In this document: positions 33,901 to 45,200 of the stretch, piece by piece | Position numbering within the stretch: position 1 is the first letter of the stretch | Layout of the letters: each line of letters opens with the position of its first letter | Assembly: GCA_013399855.1 (NCBI GenBank) | Contig: VXAY01001093.1 | Coordinates: forward strand, 62,183 to 126,182 | Origin: Oxyruncus cristatus | Taxonomy: Eukaryota > Chordata > Aves > Passeriformes > Cotingidae | Reading direction: 5' to 3' | DNA: 64,000 nt | Notes under the pieces: generated by a model | What the model saw: the letters and a program-made list of their open reading frames with translations, nothing else | Databases searched by the model: none | What the model was told of the DNA's origin: nothing | Translations under genes and position numbers: made by a program

Positions 33901-35450
33901 GTTAAGGATGTTAAAAAAAAAGAAAGAAAGCAGAACAACAGAAGGAAAACCAAAGTTAAGAAAATAGGAGGAATCCCCTCAACATCATTTACTGCATTCA
34001 TTAGCCATGGGCAAAGGATGAAAATCAAACCTGTTGATACTAAAAATCCTTTGTCTGTCATTGCAAAATGTTTTCCCTATTTTCAGCCAATTCTACTCAA
34101 TACAGTTTGTAGCCTGGGAGTAAGTCCAAAGGTTACAGTAGAGGACAAATCCCAATACATGCATAATGTGATTTTCATTTATTAACAAAAACTTTTTCAG
34201 ACAAAATGGGGTACACAGTTTACTGCCTATAATATATTCCTTAAATGTAAGTTCTTTCCTTGCAGGAATTTAGACTTGAGGATCCGCAGAAACCTGGTTT
34301 CATATCACTTGTGTAATTCTAAATAAAGTCATTTCACACTTCTGACTAGGATTTAAGTTGTTTGAATGGCACCTTTCCTACAAACCCAACAACTCAAGCT
34401 TAAATGAGCTTGGGAGTGTTATCCTTCTGATCAAACCAACCATTAATGAAGTATACTACTTTCCCATTTTCCCTAATAGTCATCAGTGGGGCAAGAAAGT
34501 TTTCCTGTTTCAGTAGTAAATGATAAAATCTTATTGTTGTCTGCCTCAGGTGCCCTAGGACAGTGCTCACATTTAAATTTGCCATGCTCCACCATAACAG
34601 TCTGATGATTTTTCCTAGTTTGAATGAAGGATGTAGCTCTTTTCAGTTAGCAACTAATCCAGAAATTCAGGTTTTAGGAGCTTGAGACTGTTTCTTCTTT
34701 TTTGCATGTCAAGACATTCAACAGTAGTGAATAGGGTATAATCTCATGAAGAGAATAGTAAAATGCATTAATAATACTTTCAAGTATGTAAAAATTACAG
34801 TCTTTTCAATAAAACTCTAAGTACCTGGATTTTTTTAATCCCAGAATACAGAAGAATAGTTTTGTGATTAAGACACTTTCCTGTAACTACAAAATAAAAC
34901 TAGGAGCAACAAATACCAACTCTTAATTAACCTTCTGATTCAGAAAGTTATCATCTAGTCTGTGCCATTAAAAGAGTAAGAAGTCCTGTGATCTGAGTCA
35001 CTGATCTTTCCTTCCACTTGTCTTGGATTGAGATTTATTGCTGTGGTCCATGTCACTACTGGACAGGATAGAGCTAACAGCCTGAAACTGAGACCTGTCA
35101 CCTAAATTCTGTCTCACTTTCCCCTTGCCAGTTGGAGGTGGAAGGGACATTGGTGAGGGTAAGTGGGGGCAGGTTAATTTCTATTTTTTATCCAAATAAG
35201 TGATATAGCTGGAGGTAAACTGAAGTTAAAAGTAGTTAACATATAAAGTTTACTCACTTCTCACTCTGTAGCCTGAAACTGCAAAAAAGTAAATTTATAC
35301 TTGAAAAAAAGCATTCCATTAACAACATAGGTGAGTTTACTTAGGAAAAAGCACTATAATGTATATGATTTTGAGCAGTAATTTCGGAAAGAAGAAAAGA
35401 TAATCTTGGAGTATTTGCAATTTTCTTGAAAACGTGCTCTTCTGTAAATC
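21980..35450. other. Intergenic region, proximal part
   Basis: About 13.5 kb between the HEATR5A 3' end and the CpG-rich patch at 35.5 kb. Open frames are all short, lack splice-supported continuity and match no family I know. Features worth noting are two strong minus-strand splice donors (26320, 26672), an AT microsatellite (29395-29440), and a GC-richer block near 29.88-30.11 kb ending in AATAAA. Otherwise it is ordinary AT-rich spacer. Confidence 0.7.
29395..29440. repeat. AT-rich microsatellite
   Basis: Repeated TATATATAT/TATT units (ATTATATATATTATATATATT style) flanked by unique sequence. Confidence 0.7.
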
Positions 35451-35509
35451 TTCATGTTAATTCTCTCAGCTCTGAGGATAGGACCCTTCCAGGAAGCTGA
35501 GCCTCTCCT

Positions 35510-35850
35510 GAGGAGGAGTCCAACGAGATGAGCAATGACGCAGCCCTGTACCTCGGTAAACACCAGCCACCAGCAAGTCACTCGCATATTTATCACGTCA
35601 GCGTCAGTCGTGCCCTCCCCACATTGACGTGTGATGGCAACACGCGGACTGCCCGAGAGGCAGCCTCGCACACAGCGCCGGCTGCAGCAGCTTGCGTAAG
35701 ACCGCACATCCTAAACACACCCGCTGTGCAGCAGCCACGGGGCTGTTCGGGGATTGCCAAGGCTGCAAAAACCGGCACGTCCTTTTGGAAAGCCAAGACG
35801 CTGACACTGTGTGCTTCCAGAGCTTGTGCAACGATAAAGTGGCTAAGAAG
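35510..35850. promoter_or_regulatory. Isolated CpG-rich patch (orphan CpG island candidate)
   Basis: Hand counting over 35521-35820 gives about 59% G+C and about 22 CpG dinucleotides in 300 bases, far above the flanks. It contains two CRE-like half sites in opposite orientation (CACGTCA near 35595 and TGACGTG near 35626). It lies about 4 kb upstream of the HECTD1 CpG island. It could be an alternative HECTD1 promoter, a non-coding RNA promoter or an enhancer; no gene body is evident. Open frames on both strands are explained by base composition. Confidence 0.5.
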
Positions 35851-38800
35851 AGACTTCGATAACATAGAAGGACTTAAATAAAAATGCTTTTTACCAATCG
35901 CATTTTATTTCTGAAAAGAAAAAGTTTTCCATAAGAAAATCTTTTAAACAATATACTTAAGAAGTAAAGAAGTTTAAGTAGCTAAATTCTATAAAACTAA
36001 ATCTTACCTGATACAGCAAGAAGCTTCTGTAATATCTGACCTCCTCGCTTTGAAATGTGTAGTCAAAATTTATTACCTTTCTCTTTGGAAGTATAACGTT
36101 CATCAAAAAAAAAATAAAAATGAAACACCTAGGGAATTATTCCACTTTTGGATTCGTAGGAATATGAACTTTCAGTGTTTTCTACTACATTATTGTGTGG
36201 GAGAGAAAAAAGTGGTAACGCAAAAGAATAAATAATCCATAAATATCCAAAGGGTTTATTTGGCTGGGCAGAGCCTCAGTCTTCACCATAAACTACTCAG
36301 TTAAACTTACGGAGGTGTTCAGGTCTATTTACTATAGGGGAGTGGTATTTTTAGAAACACCAACTTGGCATGTGTACACAAGTAGGCAGACAGCTAACAA
36401 AAACGTCAGTTAAACTAGGTTCGAGTTGCCGCCTCGATTAAAAATACATGGAAGGACCAGATGCTTCTTGTTTTGTTTGAATTGTAGGTGTATTTCAGTT
36501 TGATTATTGGCCAGTTTTGTATTTTCTTAACAAAAGCCCAACAATTCCAATCTGAAGCTTTCAATCCTCACTATCACAATGGGACATCAACAGCGCCCAT
36601 GACAGATTTTCCTTCTGCTACCAGCTAAAACTATGTAGAAAACACCAGACTGATTAGAATATAAAATCAGTAATAAATGTTACGTTTTTGAGCTATAAGT
36701 GAAAAAACATTAGGGTTTTTTTCTATCCTGAGAAAATTTTGCAGGATTCTAGCCAAACAGGAATTCCTTTCAAAGATAACCAAATCCTTTAGAGAACACC
36801 TGCAATGTCTTCCTACCGAGTATCTGTCTCAAGTGGGCTGTCCTTTGTAATGTCTCAGAAGTTCTCTGCATCCACAGTCCTCCAATCCCTGACACTTGCT
36901 ACCCTCTATGGCATACTTTACTGTTGTTCATTGTGTCCCTGACACTGTTCTAGTACATGTGCTCATGTTTTATCTTTTAAATCCATGTTTTAATTTTCAG
37001 GTAAATACACAGCAAAAATGCTGGTCATTGCTCAATGTCACACTCTACAAAGGTCAATCTATGTTGACCCTATGTGGCCTAATTTCCAAAGGCATCATCA
37101 GCCACACATGTGATCTGCTTAAGTGTAGTCATAAAGAGGAGTTCTGTTTTATAGTATTATTTAAGACTTAATGTAGTAACATGACTCAGCAACTTGCAGT
37201 TCCATAAATGCTGAGACATTTCTGACTCCAGCATTACTATCTCATTATTTGGTGAAGGAGGAAACAGCGACATGCAGTGACTAAGGGATTAGGCCAAGGT
37301 CATACATGAAGTGCGTGTCAGCTGGTGTTAGCATTTAGATAATTTTCTAACTGAATGAAAAATATGTACATTGCACAAGTACAGGGAACTGGAGCTGTTT
37401 TTGCGAGTTTCACACAATGCTCAGTGTTATTTTCTTCAAAACAGCTCTGACAGTCAAATCCCACTACCTGTCACTTCCGAATATGCCATCACTCGCCTTC
37501 CCCATCTGGCTACACCGGTCCACGTAAGGACCTTCTTCCTCAGTATGCTTAGGCCTAGCACTGGCAAAATGATAGACACAGGCTGGAAATTCGGGGGTCT
37601 GAAAAAAGCTCTGTTCATGTGAAATTTCAACTGAAAGTGAGTAATTTTGTAAAAATGACTGATGCATTTCCTGTCTTTCTTATCCACTAACTGTACTCTT
37701 ACTTGGTAATGATTTCCTTCCTATTAAATATTAGACAGCAGCGCCGTTTGAAGAGGCAATCCTAGTCTGTACCGGTGCTGCATCCAGAGGGAGCCTGAAA
37801 CAGTAATTTCAGGGGTATGACTTGTGATGTGTTCCAATGGCGTACTCTCTGACAACTGTGAAAATAGTTTGAATGTCCATGAGCATGTGAAGTGGAAAAA
37901 AGTAGTAACCAGTCAATTAACATATTTTGTAAGAAGTATATAATCAGTGAAGCTGAGATTATCTAGTCAGCATTCTTTTTCAGATTTGTTTATGAAATCT
38001 CATCATGAGGAACAAAAATCACTAGTAAACTCTTGAATATTGCAAACGTATAAGAATGAAAAATGATCCTGAATATGAAGCTGTGACACATTACTTGATA
38101 TACTTCCTTTAATATAAAAATATTGGACATACGAAATCAGGCAATTAATGCAGCAGGACATGGAAGTATTTGTGTTTATCCATTTAGAAATAAGTATGTA
38201 CAGCACTGAAAATTATTTCCAATATTTAAGTGTTGTACTCCTACTTAATATTACTTTAAATCCATGATTTGTATTCTTTGCATGTACACTATTTAAAATT
38301 TTGATTTTGTTCCTGAATTGATCCGTATTTTTATACCCTCATCTTCTCCATAGATAATCATGTATCTGTCCAGACACATGATCCAGAAACTCTACCCTAT
38401 GTGAAAAGAGTGAAACATTTGCTTGATTGCTAAGGTTTTGGTCTTTACAATTGAAAATTGGGATTTATTTTTGGTCTTCAGAAGAAATTAATAATATTTT
38501 TTGACTGAAACTTTCCTTCGTGATAAAAAGCAAAGGAAGCTGTTCTAGCATCATACAACAGGAGTGAGGTCACTTAGCAGATGCAGTTCTCATAAGTTTG
38601 GCCTAATTCTACTGCTTCTGCACTGGTGAAAGTGAAAGAAGACCAAGCTTCTAAATGTAAAGACTGCTGACTCAGTCTTCCTACTGCCTGGTGTCCTCAA
38701 CTTTAGGCATATAAGAAGTCTTCTTGACCACTGAAGGACAAGCACAGGCAAAAGATACCCATGTAAATCTTGTCAGGGCTGAAAAAAGTGGCAGTTAAGA

Positions 38801-39570
38801 GACACATAATACAGTAAGACAGGCTAAGCCGCCTTAAAAATCAGAAATAGAGACAAAAGAACTACTGTTCTTGTGTTCTGAAAAAACCCTACACCAATAA
38901 AAATAACACTTTCTAGAGGTGTTATTATAACATCGAACAATAAAAATTTGGCATTTGGCAAGTTTTAACCAAGCATGACTGCTACTGCCTTTTTGTTCAG
39001 TGTGTAGTTTTAGCCTCCTAATTACAGGAAATGTCTATGAGGTAGGTAGGAGTGACATTCAAATGTACAATAATCTTATTTACTGTACTTATATTAATAG
39101 GCTTAAATTCCTTTGAAAAATGTGTCATCTTACAGAGAAGGAAATTATTTTGAAGATCCTTCACTTTTAGTCCTTCATTTTCAATTTATAGCAGCTTGCT
39201 TCCTTTGTATTTTGATTACATGCAAGGTAACTGCACAGCGTTTTGCAGAATGTACGGCCGGGGACTACTCTACTGCAGAAAGTGTCTCAAGATACACAAC
39301 TTAAGCGCAGCACTTTAAACTCACTACTGGGTACGGGCAACTTAAAGCCTCTGTTCTGGAAGACCCAGGACTGCGACGTTTAAACCCGCTCACCAGACCC
39401 CTTTAACGGAGGTGCTGGAGGTGCATCAAAGTGTTTTCAAGAGTGGTCCCTGCAAAGTACAAAATTCCCACGCCCACGTAAATGTAAAGAACTGAAGTAA
39501 ATAACTAGAGTAATGCAAGAAATAAAACGACCTGCAAACCACAAAAAAATAAATCCCGATGCAGCCAGGG
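35851..39570. other. Intergenic region, distal part
   Basis: 3.7 kb of AT-rich sequence between the CpG-rich patch and the HECTD1 promoter island. A strong minus-strand donor-like site (CAG|GTAAGA) lies at about 36007. No gene was recognised. Confidence 0.65.
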
Positions 39571-39704
39571 AAAGGCCTCCCGAGGCGTGGGGGGCTCCGC
39601 TGGGCAGGCCGCCACTGGTGCGCTCTCCGTCCTCGGTTCTCGGTCCCCGCTCCCGGCTCTGCAGGGGCGGCGCGGGCGGAGCCGCCCCGGCCCTGCCGTC
39701 CCCG

Positions 39705-40210
39705 NNNNNNNNNNNNNNNNNNNNNNNNNNNNNNNNNNNNNNNNNNNNNNNNNNNNNNNNNNNNNNNNNNNNNNNNNNNNNNNNNNNNNNNNNNNNNNNN
39801 NNNNNNNNNNNNNNNNNNNNNNNNNNNNNNNNNNNNNNNNNNNNNNNNNNNNNNNNNNNNNNNNNNNNNNNNNNNNNNNNNNNNNNNNNNNNNNNNNNNN
39901 NNNNNNNNNNNNNNNNNNNNNNNNNNNNNNNNNNNNNNNNNNNNNNNNNNNNNNNNNNNNNNNNNNNNNNNNNNNNNNNNNNNNNNNNNNNNNNNNNNNN
40001 NNNNNNNNNNNNNNNNNNNNNNNNNNNNNNNNNNNNNNNNNNNNNNNNNNNNNNNNNNNNNNNNNNNNNNNNNNNNNNNNNNNNNNNNNNNNNNNNNNNN
40101 NNNNNNNNNNNNNNNNNNNNNNNNNNNNNNNNNNNNNNNNNNNNNNNNNNNNNNNNNNNNNNNNNNNNNNNNNNNNNNNNNNNNNNNNNNNNNNNNNNNN
40201 NNNNNNNNNN
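39705..40210. other. Assembly gap, 506 N
   Basis: Undetermined bases within the CpG island. The length is not a round default, so it is probably an estimated gap. Any reading frame crossing it is meaningless. Confidence 0.99.
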
Positions 40211-40262
40211 AGCCCTGCGCGGGGACGGGGCCCGAAGCCCTGCGCGGGCCCGGGGCCGCCTG
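40211..40262 (+). other. HECTD1: HECTD1 non-coding exon 1, 3' end (candidate)
   Basis: Directly after the gap, GCC GCC TG is followed by a consensus donor GTGAGT at 40263. Because the next HECTD1 exon (41968) begins with a spliced UTR, an upstream non-coding exon must exist, and this is the best donor in the island. It is inferred; the exon start is hidden in the gap. A 13-base unit AGCCCTGCGCGGG occurs twice (40211-40223, 40236-40248). Confidence 0.45.
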
Positions 40263-41967
40263 GTGAGTGCGAGCAGGCCCGGGCGGCGCGGGGGGAGCGG
40301 GGCTGGGCCTGGCCCCGCTCCGGGGCGGCTCTCCCGGGAGCTCCGTTTTCCGGAGACTCTTCCGTCTAGCTGGAGCCCGTCTGGGGTGTAAGAACAGCAG
40401 GTGCCCGTGTTGAACTTACCCCACTTTTCACTGTCTCTTAATTTTCTTGTTTCGTTCGCCATGGCCCCGCTCCCCTGTAACTGAAGATTTAGTCGCCTTA
40501 AGGAGAGGTACTATACTTGCAATACAAGCCTACTTTTGCTGGTTGAAAGTAGTTTTATGTAGTGTTGGTGCAGAAAATACAGTCTGTAAACAGCTCAGAG
40601 GATCACAGACATTGTTTAAAGCACAGAAACTTAATTTACTAACATTAAATTACTTTTTAGAGCAAGACAATATCAAATATGCAACTGGCAAGCAGTAATT
40701 GAATGATTTGTAACATTATGGCCCTAAATTACATAAAAATCCTATCTGCTGTACTTCTGTCACATTTTTGAGTTCCAAGCTATTGTGAAAGAGCACTGCT
40801 GATCCAATGTGTGTTTCTCCATGTAATACTAATTTCTGATTCCCTTTCATAGACGTGCCCTTGATGGAGTTATTTTTTAACTATTAACTCGTTAGCAGCA
40901 AGTAAACAAGTAGGCAGACTTTGTCCAGTTCAAGCTTCTCCCTCACACACCACCTCCCCCCAGTTTGTGGGGACACTGTTGGCATTTCATATTTACCTAG
41001 GAGTTTGATAAACTAACTCTTTTTCTCTAAGCTATATTTTTTTAAAATTTTTTTTTTTACTTGTGTGTTTTATTTGGAGAAATTGTTTTGTAACCTTTTA
41101 GTTTTCATATGAAAATAGTCATGTTTGCTGTGTTGTTAGGCATGGAAGGTGAATTTGCCTATTTATTTGTAAAAAAATTAAAAAGCAAGCATGTAGGTCA
41201 AAAATATCTTTTAACATTTTAAAGGGACTTTTTTGGTCTTCAGCTTGCATGTACAACTATGGCATTTGGCCAGAATATAATTTTGTGTTCCTTATATGTA
41301 CGTGAATTATTTGAATTACTCACTGCATTTTTTAAAAAAACCTATGAATTAGATAATTTTTTTAAAGAAGGTCCAAACAACCTGACAAACTCCAAACTCC
41401 TGAAAGTTGAAGTGATTCTTATATTGTCTTTTTTTATCCTTTGACATAAAAAGCCTATTTTTCTTATGCTTGAATGCTATTTTAGGAGGTGACGGATTCA
41501 TAAAACGTTTTCAAAGATTCTGCAAGTCTGTAAACAGTCTGTTACACATCTCAGTTTTTTCTTTTGTGGATTTCTATTTAAAATGTAAAATTTGTTGTCT
41601 TTCTATATTTGAATACTTTAGTGAGGAGGTAATACATCTCTCATAAAGTTGAACACTTTATTTTAAAGTGATATTAAAGGGAAGGGGATGGGCAAGACAT
41701 TACTCTCTTAGCTTTGAGAATTCACAGAAGGGTTAAGCACAATTTTTCTAGTCTTAATTTTGAGTTATCCTCAAAACAGAACAAACTCATTACTGTTTCC
41801 TTATAAAGCTTGAAAAAAACCAAAGTTTGCTGATAAAATATATGGAAGTTTTCTTTATGTCAGCCCAAAAATATGCTATACATTTTAGGCAGAAACAAAT
41901 ACAGAAAGTTTAACAACAAGATTGTGATGATGATTTGATGATTACTTTTTTTACTTTTTGTTTCTAG
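40263..41967 (+). other. HECTD1 intron 1 (inferred)
   Basis: 1.7 kb between the candidate exon 1 donor and the TTTCTAG acceptor at 41967. It grades from GC-rich at the island edge to strongly AT/T-rich sequence. No other feature was recognised. Confidence 0.5.
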
Positions 41968-42254
41968 GAGAAAACTGCAAAAGCGTGAGTGAGGCTGACT
42001 GAAGAGAGAAATTAATTGTGCTGAAGTTAGTTTGGCTTGAACAATTAAAGGATATTTGTGGTACTTTTTAATTTAAGTGGAAGCGGCTTTTTTTTTTTGT
42101 AAAACAAGAACACCATGGCAGATGTGGACCCAGATACGTTGCTGGAATGGCTGCAGATGGGGCAGGGAGATGAAAGGGATATGCAGCTAATAGCACTGGA
42201 ACAGCTATGCATGCTACTTCTGATGTCAGACAACGTGGATCGCTGTTTCGAAAC
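41968..42254 (+). CDS. HECTD1: HECTD1 exon 2: 5' UTR (41968-42114) and first coding segment
   Basis: After TTTCTAG the exon carries 147 bases of UTR without ATG, including a T-run just before the coding start. It then has ATG at 42115 in ACACCATGG and ends GAAAC|GTAAGT in phase 2. It encodes 46 complete residues rich in Leu and Asp/Glu, matching the HECTD1 N-terminus. Confidence 0.93.
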
Positions 42255-45200
42255 GTAAGTAGTCTTGACTTTCCTTTATGGGATGGTATTTTTCTCTTTC
42301 AGTAACTGAATATAATAGTTAACATTTGTAGACGCTTTCAGCCTTAAAAATATTTTTACAGACTGAACTTAAGTTTAGATCACTGAAATGAAGAGTTCCT
42401 GTTAATGTCATATAAAGTACCATTGTCTGATTGAAAACATAGTGTCGTTTGAGTGATACCAGTGCCTGTTCTGGCATATGAGCTTGGTGCAACTCTTAAT
42501 ACATTTCTTTAATTTAAACAATCTGGAAATGTTGTGTGTGGGTTTTTGTGTGGTGGGGTGTTTTTTGGTAGTGTTTATTTGTATTAGGACTATAATGATC
42601 ACCTGGGTATATTTAAACATATTTTACTCCTTTGAAGCATGTTGCTGTTCATGCTATGCTCCTTCTCAACTGCGTTTGTGCATGTCATATAGCACAGTCC
42701 CTCGCTCAGTCTTTGGTGTATCTCTCACAGCACAAAACTCTGATGTAATCGCTCCTGTTACTTAATAGCGTTGTTGTGCATGTGTTACGCTACTTTCTTT
42801 GAGGGCCCAGACTAGTTTGGAAAGAGGTAGTAGAAGTGTAAACAACCACAACTTTTAAATCTCACATATCTTACGTTGTTTGTTTTTCAGTTCTGATCTT
42901 CATTCCCTTGCCTCTCTTCCATGTTTTTTTCATTACTCTCACTGTCTTTTGCATAGTAGAGTATGGCTAATGTATTTCTGATACATCCTCGTTTTAGATT
43001 TAGAAGCATTTAAGAGGGTAGCTCTTTGTTACCCTGTTTAGTGTTGTAGCTTTGAAGTAAATAGTTTTCAGGCTTATCTCTTAAACTGTTCTCTTTCATG
43101 ACTGCATTTATTACAGGAAATGTAAAATCCATATATCTACAAAGTTTGGGTTTGCAATAGTTACGTAACAGTGAGCACAATTTTGTACAGTGCGTTAAAA
43201 TTTGAAATTGCCTGTTCTTGGCCTTGGTGAGCTGACGGGTAAAATTTTGACTTGGAAGAGACTTGTTGCAGGGAGATCCATTCTGCTTCCCTATCTGCCC
43301 TCACAGGACTGGTACTGGTGGAGCACTATGTTTGCAGCCTCAGACTTTCCCGTTGTAGAAAAGAATTTGTTACTTCAGAGTGAATTTTTCTTATGATTTT
43401 AGATGAACTGCCTGCTTCAGGATATTCAGAAGTGGAATTAGGCATAAGCATTTTTAAAGTTATCTTCTGGGTATTTGAGAATCAGGAATGAAATGTTAAC
43501 TTTTTAAATACAAACTACTTGTGGGTTTTATGAATCTTATTTAGAACAGACTTCCATTTCCATATACATGAATTAAATAGTCCAAGTGCTTTTTTTTCTT
43601 AGTGTGTAGATAATGAATGCTCTATTACTGCACTTTGTGGTTCTAACGTTTTTTTATGTCTGAAAGAAGGAACCGTTACAATGCCACTTGGCATTTTAAT
43701 TTTTGTTTTGAGCCTTGGTATAATTTAATTTTACTGATCTTGTAGTCTGTTTATTTCTTTTACTGTTGTAAGTTTCACTCAAAAAGAAGAGAATAAAGTG
43801 TAAATTGGGGGAAAAGTTCCCAAGGTTGAAGTGGTAATGAAGTTAAAACTAGTACTTTTGATTGGCTCAATAAATATACTGAAGTATATGGTCTGGTACC
43901 TCAGCCTTTGGTGAGCTGACACAGTAGCTCATTACCTTCAGAAGGGACAGTTGCCCCTTCCCATTTATCACCTACCATTTTTATTCCTCACAACCATGGT
44001 CTTGCTTCATGCCGCCATTAGGGCTTACTGAACTCCTCTGATTCACTGAAAGAGAAAGCTGCTCTTTAAACTTGCTGAAGAAGATGGTTAGTTTCCTGCT
44101 GTTAGTTTTCTGATGGCTAGTTTTCTGCTGAAGATGGTTAGTTTTAGAACTGGACATAGAACTGCATAACTGGAAATATGGGAGAAGCAAAGAAAGGTAC
44201 ACAGTCTTCAGCGGAGAGCTTCTCAGTGGATTGTCTCAGGTGCTTGTGGTATCCCAGCCTGCATTTCAAGGTGAATTTATGTACATTGAAAGTCTGTTAG
44301 AAATAGATGATGTCTTGAAAAGCATTTTTAAAGTCTTTCCAAATGACAGTTCAAACAGCCAAAATTGTCATGTGTGTAACTAAAATGATAAATGGATAAT
44401 ATTTTATAGTTGCTTTTCAGCTGTGTTTTTAAAGGAATTTTTGTTTGCCTAAATAGTGCTCTAGACTTTACAAGTTTTTTTTCTTTTGCTGTGCAAGGAC
44501 AGCATTCCCAAGTTCTTGGATGCTGTGCAGATGTTCTTTCAAGATCTTGCAATTGTTTATTGCTATGAATTATATATTAACAAAACTTGAAGAAAATTTT
44601 TCATCTATGGAGTTCAACAACTGAAAGGCAAAAGGTGGACTTTTGAAACAGTTTATTGGAGAACAAAAAATGGAGTGTTTTTCAGGGATCAGTTAATGAC
44701 TTTAAATATTAAGTATCAGTCCACTTTTACGTAAGAAATTGTTTTATGTGACGTGGAGCTAAGAAAAAACTCGTCATTTTAGTCAAGTACATCTCATGAT
44801 TAAAAGGTGCATATTGTGAGGACTGGCAAAGCTGTGCAACAAAGACACATAAAAAATATTGACGTGTATGCACTTTGTCTAAAACCATAACACTGTTTCT
44901 GGATGATTTCTTAAGGAATTAAGGGCAATACCCAATCTCACTTAGCAAAGAAAGCACAAAGTTGGAGGAGGAAAAAAAAGTATTGAAATGTTGGGTTCAA
45001 AAATCTTGAACTTCATTATTGCAGTAAAATAACAGGGTTACTTTGCAAACATATTCTGAAGGAAATACTGTATTTTAAAACTAATAATTTGCTTCTCTAT
45101 GAGAGTAGTGAGTATTGAAACTAGGGAAGCAAGCACGAGTGTACAGCAGTGTATTTTGTAATATTCTTGCAGAGTTCTAGCATCATCACAGATTGTGGGG

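Larger units (their letters stand above)
39571..40400 (+). promoter_or_regulatory. HECTD1: HECTD1 CpG-island promoter, interrupted by an assembly gap
   Basis: G+C rises abruptly at about 39575 and stays very high on both sides of the gap, with many CpG, GGGCGG-like and CCGCCCC-like boxes (for example GGGGCGGCGCGGGCGGAGCC at 39663-39682). It lies 1.6-2.4 kb upstream of the exon carrying the HECTD1 start codon, the expected place for its housekeeping-type promoter. There is no clear TATA box in the visible part. The transcription start is probably inside the gap. Confidence 0.75.

Noticed and set aside
35528..35881. Overlapping open frames of 75-117 codons on both strands at 35.5-35.9 kb
   Set aside because: Explained by high G+C lowering stop-codon frequency. 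No splice structure or family similarity was seen.
36417..36436. GGTTCGAGTTGCC resembling a tRNA B box
   Set aside because: No A box at the right spacing upstream and no cloverleaf pairing could be drawn.
39437..40462. Long open frames on both strands across 39.4-40.5 kb
   Set aside because: They run through 506 undetermined bases and GC-rich island sequence. Without the Ns nothing resembles a known protein and both strands are equally open.
41925..41967. TGATGATGATTTGATGAT motif resembling a C/D-box snoRNA C box
   Set aside because: No D box (CTGA) at a suitable distance, no terminal stem, and it overlaps the polypyrimidine tract of the HECTD1 exon 2 acceptor.
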